Assembly (NCBI GenBank): GCA_009746045.1
Contig: RPFO01000027.1
Span: forward strand, 2,392,202 to 2,456,201
DNA: 64,000 bases
Direction: 5' to 3'
DNA from: Mesostigma viride
Taxonomy: Eukaryota; Streptophyta; Mesostigmatophyceae; Mesostigmatales; Mesostigmataceae
In this document: positions 40,301 through 50,700 of the stretch, in pieces
How positions within the stretch are numbered: the stretch's first letter is position 1
Layout of the letters: every line of letters begins with the position of its first letter
The notes under the pieces: model-generated
Seen by the model: the letters and a program-made list of their open reading frames with translations, nothing else
Database searches by the model: none
What the model was told of the DNA's origin: nothing
Position numbers and translations under genes: made by a program

Positions 40301-43300
40301 ACAGTCTTTACCTGCGACATGTATAGTGAGGCACACAAGTGAGGCAAAAAATGGTCAAAATAAATTGTCAATCACTCACCTCAGGGAATTCTTGACCCCC
40401 CTCAGGTGCACTAAGAAAAGGTGGGGGGAAGAGATGTGAAAGCGGAGCCTTGTGTGACCGTTATTCCACTGCGCCGGGGGGGGGGTGAGTAGTCAAGATT
40501 GCAACGGAAGAAACTGGAACGCTATGGTCCAGACCAAACTTAATGAAATGAGCATACCTAGATAAGTAAAAAAAAAAAAGCTTTATCTTCCAAAAAGTCA
40601 CCAAACTCACTTTCAAGCAACACAAAACCTCAAATTCAAACAAACACCCGATTAATAGAAATACAACTGTGTTAGAATGGTACTGAAAGCAGGTGCTGTG
40701 AAGCATGTTGTCAGATATGCAAAGACGATGCATTTTTTCTCTTACCCTTCTCTGTATGTGTGAAGGGGAGATATTCAAAATTGAAAGAGAACAGAAACTA
40801 GCACTCAAGAATAATTAATGATAAAGACCCATGTTAACCAACCAAACAAGTATATGTGTACATGCCTGCCAGACAACAAGCCACAAATAGTATGTAAAAA
40901 CCATCAGATCTGCGCATAGCCTTAACCACTAGGTGCTTCTCACATAAACATCATGAACCTTGCCTTGCCTGCTTGCACTAAACAAGCCTCCATTGGCCAG
41001 CCCTCCTTCCCTGCATCTCCACCCACCACCATCCATGGTTCCTGTTTCACCTTTTCAAGGCGATACCTAAAAAATTTTCCAGGCCGTTAGAAAATGCCTC
41101 CCGTGCCGCCGCTAGTACTCACCGCGTCCGGCGTGATGGTTGGCCGGTACTGCAGCACAAGCGCCGCAAGGCCTGCCACGTGCGGCGCCGCCGCGCTCGT
41201 CCCAAAGAAGTTCGGGTAGCTATTACCATCACCTGTTTGGTCGCCAAAGAAAGTCGTGTCGCCACCGTCCGGCCCCGTCAGGTCCGGCTTCTGGCGCACG
41301 GTTCCATTTGGGATGAAAGTCCCGTTGCCATCAAAGTATGTAGGCATACCTCCCCGCGAGCTAAAGCCCTCCACCAAGGGGGGGTTGACGCCATTCCAAG
41401 GAGAATCAAAAATCGATGCCGCCGCGACAGACACCGCACCCAGCGCCTGGGACTTGCCAAAGCTGGTGGGGCTGTTGGTGTCAAACGTGTTGAACGTGAT
41501 GTCGCCAAAGACAACGACCCACATGTGGGTGGGCGCGGGGCCTTCGAACAAATAGATCTCCACGTCGTACGTCCCCTGGTCAAGGAACACCACCTCGTAC
41601 GGGTCACCGTACCCGTTGTTGCTGAGCAGGTTGTTCCCCAGGCCCTCATCGGTCACGATGACGTCGTTCACCTGCCGGAAGAGAACGTCCATGTCGGTGA
41701 GCGCACCAGGGCGTGTCCCCGCCGTCGGCCCCTCGCTGTAGAAGAGCTGGTTCCACTGCAGGATGTAGTAGACGCCGCCGGAGCCCACGGTGATGCGCTG
41801 CTTGGTCGCCGTGACGCCCGCGCGCGAATCAAAGTCGTGCAGGATGCCCAGGTTGCTCACGCGGCCGTTGACAACGGTGCTGCGGTTGGTGCCCGAGGAG
41901 CGGAAGGGGGAGTCATAGCCCTGCCGCGCCTGGTTGCCCGCAGATGAGAAGTAGGCCACGCCGCGCGACTTGACCAGGTCGACCGCGCGCGCCAGCATGC
42001 CGTCGAGGAAGAAGGGTTCGTTGCTGGAACACACATGGTGGCACGCAGCAAGAAGCAAATGAGCAGGTGCAAGCAGTCGGTCACAATCACACTCCAGCGG
42101 GCAGGTTGAACAACTGCCAGCAGGCAGGTTAAAAGGCATATGTTTACTCAGAACCGTTAACAAGAAAGGCATGCGGGAGAGAGGCGTTGGCTTCAGGGAT
42201 GCCACCACTCTCCGTGGACCATGGCCATCGAGAGTGCTTCAAGACTGGGATCTGCAAGGACCCTCACCTTTACACACCCTTGTGCATGGTGGCAAGCGCT
42301 CGGTATCCAGGCCCGTGTCAATCAAAACTTGCTTTATCCAGTGCCAGTGCCACCGGCAACCACACATGAGGCCAGGATAGGGGTGCCACAGGACGATCAA
42401 GTTCCAGAACACGATCGCTGGAACTCCCCGCCTGCGGCCCTCACTCCATCACGCATTTGTCCACCAGTACAAGGACACTGGGCTGCCACCTAAACGGCCT
42501 CATTCAGCGTAAAAACCGATTTACCATGTTCTAACTAACCTTCGTTCAGATTGCCTGCCATGTCACCCTACCACTGTGCCACAAACGATTTGCCCATCCC
42601 AATACTCCACAAAACCGTACCAAATACTTTCTAGAAAACTTACTAGTCACTTAATTCCTAGAACGCTTGCAGGATACTCCACAAAAAACTTGCCAGATGC
42701 TTTTTGAAAAGCTTACAAGACACCTCCTAAGAAACTTACAAGTAAACGATGTCGTCCACTATAACCTTGCAGCCCGCTTCCTGTAGGCGCACAATGCCCG
42801 CCGCAAAGTCGACCTGGTTCACGTATGCGGTGTGAAACGCGATGGCGGCCCCAGGGGCAACATCGTGAACGATCTGGGCCATGGCGCGCCCTTCATCGCT
42901 GTTACCGGGAAGGTCCTTGAGGATTTGCACGGTGCTGGGGAGATTGTTGGAATTCTTATCCGCCTGTACGCCTCCCAGTGAGTCAAAGGAGTCCGACAAA
43001 ATGCCAACTTTCACACCAGAACCATTCAGGCCCAATTGCGTACGCACCAGATTCGTACGCATAACCAAATCGCCCTGGGTAACAACGGAACCCTGCTGAG
43101 TCTTAGCTGGATTTGGTCTCCAGGAAACAATGTACCCTGCAGTCTTCTCGGAGAGCAAGGCTATACTGCTGATTGGCATCCAGCAGTGCACGACGCCATT
43201 TGCAATCGAAACGGTATTCACCCCTAGAGAGAGCAGTATCTCCTTCAAGGCAGCCTCATCTGTGTTTTGAGCTAGAGTTCCCAGCAGACGTGCCTCCGTT

Positions 43301-43569
43301 CCACTGCCACTAGCAGCTCTTGCAGCCATCCGGCCACTGCCGACAGCGCGCGTACGAGTCATAGTTTGAAGCAAAAATGGGGATACTGGCACAAAGTCAG
43401 ATTGCCCTTGCGTCACCTGGTTTCTATACAGGGATGACAAGATTGGGTGAATTTCCGGAACGTCGCCTCCATTTTCATTCCGTCTCGCCGTAGCATCCGT
43501 AGCCCAGACGAGAAGAAATAAAAACACGAGAGCCGAGTTTAAAATCGGCAAACGTACTCTCGAAGCCAT
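37364..43569 (-). CDS. Secreted subtilisin-fold (S8-like) peptidase, 5 exons
   Basis: Joined minus-strand exons 43569-42740, 42023-41123, 40311-40197, 39708-39653 and 38671-37364 have GT-AG ends and matching phases (2, 0, 1, 0), giving 1069 residues. A signal peptide (LVFLFLLVWATDATA) opens the protein. The catalytic Asp lies in GILSDSFDSLGG (about D193). SDEGRAMAQIVHDVAPGA follows, where subtilisins have HGT; the His position appears to be Glu (about E226). Next come VIVDDIVYFNEPFF, YFSSAGN and the nucleophile motif GTSAAAPHVAG (about S553). Exons 3-5 then give a Cys-rich segment with repeated CSDG.YCNG.ETC units. The last 340 residues include two similar beta-rich stretches (TITFAKAYRDPVIVTT; SYLVVERGAWMLPGD). 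It is probably secreted or wall-associated. Its substrate is unknown. Confidence 0.88.
38690..38815. repeat. (CA)n-rich intronic repeat
   Basis: ACAC/ACGC-rich dinucleotide tract in intron 4 of the peptidase gene, just upstream of the exon 5 acceptor on the minus strand. It supplies the pyrimidine-rich (TG/TGC) tract before the acceptor. Confidence 0.85.
39774..39855. repeat. 41-bp tandem duplication in peptidase intron 3
   Basis: Two copies, 41 bases apart, of gtggaacaagaagagggctg and the following bases, differing by one or two positions. Intronic. No coding consequence visible. Confidence 0.9.
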
Positions 43570-43840
43570 AGTTCAAGTTAACGAGCTGGAAAACACATCT
43601 AGTACTGTTGAAAGCACATCCACTGATAAGAGAGACCTGACATATCCTTCACCACACACCAAGACGAAAGTGTGTTTTGTCAATCGTTTTCCTCCATGCC
43701 CTTCGGCGTGCCACGTGTCGTAAGGAGAATGTCGGCGACTGCAAGACGCCGAGTTGCTAGAAGCTGAGCACACCGGAGTTGCTATTCTCAAGTTGACTTG
43801 GAGCATGATAGGCAGGACGCTTGGCAAGATTAGAATATTT

Positions 43841-44071
43841 TTAGAGATCTTCATGTCCTTCATCCACGTGCACGCTCCTTCTCCACAATACGTTCAGGAA
43901 TTCCCAGGCCAACCAGATTCCGACCGTCACGCCCAGAATCTTCCTCACAACGCTCCGCGTGTCCCACGTGCGCACGTTGGTGAAGTCGTCAGCAAATACT
44001 CGTCTACTGTGCACTTCGCAGTAGGCTACAGCGCACAACGCATGAAACCATAACAATGGCACACTACACAC
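43841..44071 (-). CDS. Possible small membrane protein, unknown
   Basis: A 76-codon minus-strand frame with a likely membrane helix (KILGVTVGIWLAWEFLNVLW) followed by a charged end. It lies 270 bases upstream of the peptidase start on the same strand. Composition looks natural but there is no recognised motif. It could be an upstream exon, a short gene or chance. Confidence 0.25.
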   Translation of the reverse strand: MCSVPLLWFHALCAVAYCEVHSRRVFADDFTNVRTWDTRSVVRKILGVTVGIWLAWEFLNVLWRRSVHVDEGHEDL

Positions 44072-44773
44072 AGTTGGTAAACAGCTGGTCGATACCTGGT
44101 ACCTCTTAACCTAACGATATTCCTATTGGTTAATAAAAAATACCCATTTACCCGGAAACCATAATAATGGCGATAAAAGCCAGTCGTGCGTCAGCGTCTC
44201 AGCGATAATGTCTCTTACTCTACATCCCTACCTCCTGCGGTCCTGCCTACTATCTAAACATATGAAAGACCGACTATAATAATTAGGAATCGACCATACC
44301 CATGCAAGAAGTGCAACTGAGCACAGGAAACTCTCCAAATAAATGCTATGAGGAAGTAGCAATTACGGTACGAACGGTACTGACCGCACTTGTGTTTATC
44401 GCGCTATGGTGCTTTTCCGAAGTGCTAATCGGGTGACGGTGTTGCATTTTTCGAAGGTTAAGGCCACGGGGTGAACTTATTGCTGAAGGTTACAATCCTG
44501 GTCGTCTAATTTGAAGGGATAGAAAGATGCTTGGTCAGAAACAGCAACAGCTGGCGGGGACAGTGAATGCCATGTACTCTGCCCTCATAGCCCCTTCTGC
44601 TCAGGCTACGAAAATGTTGAAATTGAGCCCTTGGCCGCGTTTCGTCACAATCCCGGCTTGACCAGACTTCTCCTACACACAGGGCATCACATAGTGCTCT
44701 CCTAAAGCGTCATTGTCCAGTTTTCGGCCACCCCGCGGTCCCAGAATTCTCTGCTCCTATTTTTTTGAAACAG
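44072..44773. other. Intergenic region between divergent genes
   Basis: Lies between the minus-strand peptidase (and possible small gene) and the plus-strand EXD2-like gene. It must hold the promoters. No TATA box stands out. A tattttttttgaaacag acceptor-like end at 44773 suggests that an upstream untranslated exon of the EXD2-like gene may lie here. Confidence 0.35.
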
Positions 44774-44788
44774 GGATTGAATCACAAT

Positions 44789-47700
44789 ATGGCACATGCA
44801 GAGGAGCATGACCAGAAGGGAAAGCGTGAAGGCCGCATCCACCCTTTTCTACGGGATATTCAGGCTATCATGGCAGTCCCTTGTTCAAGAGTCATAGACA
44901 AATACCATTGTTTGCTCCCACGTGAATGCCCATGCCCCATCGACGCGGCGGAGTGGCACTACGTTTCCACCCGGCCCGCGCTGCTGCGCATGGTGTCAGC
45001 CATATCCATCGCGCCAGCGATCGCCGTGGATGTGGAACATCGGGAATCCTACACGGGCCAAGTGTGCTTGCTGCAGGTAAACTTGAATCCTACTCGGGCC
45101 AAGTGTGCTTGCTGCAGGTAAACATGTGCACTCCCCTACAAGGATTCGCGGGAGCCACCCCTTCAGGGGGTTGGATGGGCCGAATCTAGTAATGATATAT
45201 GCAGGGAAGCTTGACCACCTGTCCGCTGTGAGCAGATTCCACAAATGAGAGTCGTTTTGTGTGGGTGCAACCTCACCTCATCTTGCCTGTCTGCCTGCCT
45301 GCCCGCCTGCCCGCCCGCCCGCCCGCCCGCCCGCCCGCCCGCCCGCCCGCCCGTCGCCCGCCCGCCCGCCCGCCCGCCCGCCCGCCCGCCGCCCGCCCGC
45401 CCGCCCGCCGCGCCGCGCCGCCCGCCCGCCCGCCCGCCCGCCCGCCGCCCGCGCCGCCCGCCCGCCCGCCCGCCGCCCGCCCGCCCGCCCGCCCGCCTGC
45501 CCGCCCGCCCGCCCGCCCGCCCGCCACCGCCCGCCCGCCCGCCCGCCTGGCCCCCCCTGTGTGGCTAAAACCTGAGCCTCCACGGCACGTGCCCACTCCT
45601 CGTGCTCTATGTTCCTCCCATGCACGTGCGTGTGCTCATGCGCCATCCATTCCTCTTGTGCGTGTGCGTGTGCGACTTGGTGCCCGTATGCCTCCTGCGC
45701 GCGTGTGCATGCGCGCGCGTGGTCTTTATCCGCATGTGTGCGCGCCGTGCGCATGCATGTGTGTGTGGGCGCCGTCCGCATGCATGTGCGTGTGCGTGCC
45801 GTGCGCATGCATGTGCGTGTGCGTGCCGTGCGCCAGATATCCACGCGTGACGCCGACTACGTCGTCGACACGCTCGCGCTAGGGCACCAGCTGGCGGACC
45901 ACCTGCGGCCCCTGTTTGCGGATGCCAGCATCCTCAAGGTGTTCCACGGCGCGGCCAACGACGTGGTCTGGCTGCAGCGCGACTTCGGCATCTTCGTGGT
46001 CAACCTGTGGGACACCGCGCAGGTGAGGGGATAGGTCTGACACCGCGCAGGTCAGTGGTGGAGCTGTTCGCCACCGCACAGGTGGGGGGGGACCACCGCA
46101 CAGGTTTTTGGAGGGAGTGTTTGGCACTATGCGCGTGAAGGGGGTGTCCCACCAACATGTCAGGCACCACGCACTTGGTTTGTTGGGGGGGGGCTGCCCT
46201 TGGTTCCTTGCCATGGCTTGCATTCCAACAAGCGTGCGCCTTCTGCCGGCATCCCAGCCTCCCTGCCAAGCTCTGCCTGGCTGCTCTCTGCGAAGCAAGA
46301 CCAACAACCGTGACGAATGTGTGTTTCTTTGTGCCGGTGAAGAGGGAGAGCTGTTCGCGCCCATGGCGACTCCTTCCTGCCCTCACTAGTAAGGTTGCTG
46401 TAGCAAGTGGGTACGCTGCGCTGTCGGCTGGCCCCACACAGACCAGCCGCGTTACTGTTTATGATTGCCAGTGGGGCAGGCATGTTATTGTCCATCTGTG
46501 ATTTCAGCTTCCATCTGTAGCAGGATGGAAGGTTTGATAGCGCGCTCACATGCTGCCCTGGGCCCTTTGGGGCCGGTGATCCTCCAGTGGTCGCGCGCCA
46601 CGGCGGGCCACCATGGCAGTGTGGGCAGGTCAGCTGCGCTTGCTGTACGACCACCCTCTTATGCGCTGCGCCTGGTCTGTTGAGGCGTCGATTTTCCTGC
46701 CGAAGGAAACTTGTTCCACAGAGGCAGCGGCTCGCTGCTTGTGCGATGGTGGCCGCGATGAAGGTCGCTTGTGCTTCTGCGATGAAGGTCGCCCTTTGCT
46801 TGTGCGATGGTGGCAAGGATGCTGCCTTTCTGCTTGATGCGCTTGCCGCTGCTTGCCGCCACCACCTGCCAACGCTGTGGTCCCTGGCAGTGCGTCTGGA
46901 ATGCTGAGATTTGGTTGGGTGGCTGCCTCGCACAGCGATAAGGCTCCCCTGTCCCCTGGCTGCCTACCCTACCTCGCACTGCATGCCCCATCCCCCTGCC
47001 CCCTTGACCCGTCGCTCACACCCCGCAGGCGTGCCGCGCGCTCAGCAAGGAGGAGTCATCGCTGGCACACCTGCTCATCAAGTACTGCAGGGTGGCCACC
47101 AATAAGAAGATGCAGGTGCGAGGGCCTATCATGCGAGCGGTTGCCTTGGGCAGGTATCGCGGCCACCCACAAGAAGATGCAGGTGCGAGGGTTTATCAGG
47201 CGAGCGGTTGCCTTGGGCAGGTATCGCGGCCACCCACAAGAAGATGCAGGTGCGAGGGTTTATCATGCGAGCGGTTGCCTTGGGCAGGTATCGCGGCCAC
47301 CCACAAGAAGATGCAGGTGCGAGGGCCTATCATGCGAGCGGTTGCCTTGGGCAGGTATCGCGGCCACCCACAAGAAGATGCAGGTGCGAGGGCCTATCAT
47401 GCGAGCGGTTGCCTTGGGCAGGTATCGCGGCCACCCACAAGAAGATGCAGGTGCGAGGGTTTATCATGCGAGCGGTTGCCTTGGGCAGGTATCGCGGCCA
47501 CCCACAAGAAGATGCAGGTGCGAGGGTTTATCATGCGAGCGGTTGCCTTGGGCAGGTATCGCGGCCACCCACAAGAAGATGCAGGTGCGAGGGTTTATCA
47601 TGGGAGCGGTTGCCTTGGGCAGGTATCGCGGCCACCCACAAGAAGATGCAGGTGCGAGGGTTTATCATGGGAGCGGTTGCCTTGGGCAGGTATCGCGGCC

Positions 47701-50700
47701 ACCCACAAGAAGATGCAGGTGGGGGCAGGTGCCCGGGTGGCAGCAGCGTTCCACGTCATGGCTGTCACAAGCGATTGCCCGCATGTGCACCATCGTTGAC
47801 AAGGGCCATGCAACCAACGTTCTCAGAAGCCAAGCCTGGTTACGTGGCCCATTGCGCATGCGTCATCCGTGGCAAAGTACAGCTACGAGGGGCCCTGTGG
47901 GTCAGGCTCGTTGTGTGCGGGTCATAAGCAAAGACACCCCGTGTGCGCGCCACCGACAGGGCAGGGGTCCTTTCTTGCCCACGTTCCATGCAGGGGTACA
48001 GGGAAGCGGTCGGGTGGGATACTAGCGGCATTGTGAACGCAGAATGGTTGGATCGTGTCGCCAACGCACCCCTTTGGCGCGCGGAGCAGCAGAGGGGCGC
48101 GTTCCCGCACGCACGACGTGTTGTAGACGTGTTGTATGACATGTTGTCCATGGTGTCATGTCCCGTGGGTCGGCATGACGTAATTGTCTCGTCGCATGGG
48201 CCGGTGACGTATTGTTCGATTATTGCTTGGGCCGGCATGACACGTTGGTTGCAAGGAGGGCACATTGGTGAGACGGCGGTCCGTAGGTGGTCCGGTCTGG
48301 CCTCCTCATCGGACAGGGTGTGCCAGGGTGCTGCCGTGGTACGCAATTATGGAGGACGTTCTAGGGAAGGATGTGAATGGTTATCTCCAATGTGCCGTGC
48401 ACACCGACCGGTTGGACCCAGTCGTCTGGACCCAAAATCGCCCTCTTCAGGCATGCCACATGGCGACATCGTTCCCAGCATGCTCTGAGATTCTTATTAG
48501 GGGGTCTCCCTCGTAACACTATCGATACCAAGCTAGGGAGAGATGCGATTCTGCATCCCTGTTTAAAACTTCCTCGTCTGCCTGCTTTTGTCTTGCTTGC
48601 ATGCCCGCTTTCAATACAATCTTGCTTGCATGCCTGCTGCTTTCCTGCATGCCTGCTTTCATCCTCGCCCTTGCCTCCATACCCTGCTGCCCCGCCCAGG
48701 TGGCGGACTGGCGCCAGCGGCCCCTACCCGCGGACATGCTGGCATACGCACGCACCGACTCCCACTACCTGCTCTACATCGCCGGCCGGCTCATGGGGGA
48801 GCTGGCCACAAGGTGCACGGGGTCGGGTGGCTGCGGCGCCGTCGCTGCGAGGGGGAATGTGCCAGGGAGCGCCCAGGGAGGCCTCGCGGACACAAACGGC
48901 AGGGCATCCCTGCTGGACATGAATCAGCCGGAGAGTGGTGGACCAGCGGTGATGCGGGATGGGAAGCCAGCGCTGGTGGCACTAGGGGCAGAAGAGAGGA
49001 ATTCAGAGCACTGGCATGGCCCTCGTACAGGGGTGGTTACTCTGCCCCAGGATGGCAGCGCAGGAGGTCACATGGTCGCAACAAGATGTGGGGAGGGTGC
49101 CAGCTTGTCACACCCTGGTGAGCCAGGGGGCGGCCAGGGATTTGATGACAAGCGTCCTGCCCTCGTGCTTGGTGAGGATGCGGCGGGCGGGGGGGAGTCA
49201 CCATCGCCCTATTGTTCGCGGCTGCCCACCCCTGAGACCTCGACTAGGACACGCACAGAGACCTTGATAGATACCATCAATACCAGAACCATAAGTACCA
49301 CTAATACCACGATTACCACGAGCACCACGAGCACCACCACCACCAAGGCATGCCCCCTGCAGCGCGCCTGGACCAGCTCGCAGCGCGTCACCCTCAAGCT
49401 GTACGCCAGGGAGCTGGCCGTGATCACGCCAGGTGTCGCCGCCGAGGGCATCGTGGCGAAGTTTGGTGACGTGCTGGCGGAGGTGCTGGGTGGCGCTGTG
49501 TCACAGGAGGTGAGGGAGGGAGGGTGTCATGCTGAGTAGGGCAGTGATTTTTCGCTACTGTTGATGTTGTATCCTAACAACTCTCTTCCTGTGTGTACAC
49601 ATACTGCTACTGTGTTGAGATGAGGCAGAATTATTTACTACTGCAGTTAGCGGCATGATGGTGGTACGGAAGGGGCTTCCTGCCAAGTGGCGCATCGGGA
49701 CACCATGGCTGCCACATGCCTGCCGGCGTGTTCAGTGGGTGCGTCCCCTGGCACAGGTTTCGGTGGCCCTGTCGCTGCCAGGTAGGGCAGGCCACGCTCA
49801 CAGAGTTGCGTAACTCCCTTGTTGGCTGGCCGGTCCCCATCGGGTTGCATGGGTACAAAGCCATCCACACGGCCTGGTAATGGGTCTCATAAATCTGACA
49901 CCGGGGCATGGGGGGTAAACGACGCATGCACGGAAGGGCAGCTGGCTGGCATAGCACCTGCTTGCTTCGAGCAAGTGTCCATACTGTGCCCTGCTGCCAC
50001 AACGTTTGTAGCCGGGTGCATTACTTCGGTCACCCCCGTTGGTATCCATGGTGGGGAGGGGAGAGCCAGCGGTTCCGGTGGCGTGTGGCGGTTGAAAGTA
50101 TGTCCTGCAACTGCTGCCAGCTGGCATGCATCTCCGTTCTGCACATTCCTGCTGTCATCGCTGGCATCTCCTTTTCCTTGGGTTCCTGCCTCCATGGCAT
50201 TGCACTACTCTCCTGGGGAGTGCCCCTTGTAACCATGGCGTTGCAAGGCAACCTATATCAGACGACCGTGTTTTACACCCTGTAAAGTGGTTTCATGGCC
50301 GTTATGTACGAAGTCACATGACCACGTGCGCGCTGACGCCACCGCCTGCCGCTTGCCTCACCAGCGTTACCTGAAGCTTGCCTACCACCGTTGCGGCTCT
50401 GCGGGCGCCTCTTCACACCTGCGTTGGTGGCACAGGCATTCCCCCTCGCGTTTGCTGGTGCGGTCGAGCAGATCTGCCTGTGGCGCGACGCGCTGGTGAG
50501 AATGGGTGACTAGCTTGAATGTTATGGATAGGGTGGCATGCTATCGCGCAATGTATGCGGTGGTGAGCGCGTGAGCAGACAACACGTGCGATGCGGAAGG
50601 GGCCTTAGTCCCCACCAAAAAGGTTTAAATGGCCCGCTTTGCAATGTCAAGAACTTGGGGCTCGCTCGCCTGTTGCACGATGCCGTCATAGGATCTCTAC

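Noticed and set aside
45245..45882. Proline/alanine/arginine-rich frames on both strands
   Set aside because: Created by the (GCCC)n microsatellite in intron 1 of the EXD2-like gene.
47090..47735. CRISPR-like regular repeat
   Set aside because: The units are contiguous with no variable spacers, begin as part of a coding exon and lie in a eukaryotic gene.
46853..48025. 390-codon repeat protein across the 67-bp array
   Set aside because: All three frames are open because of the repeat unit. Only the frame continuous with exon 3 has possible meaning, and it is discussed as alternative splicing.
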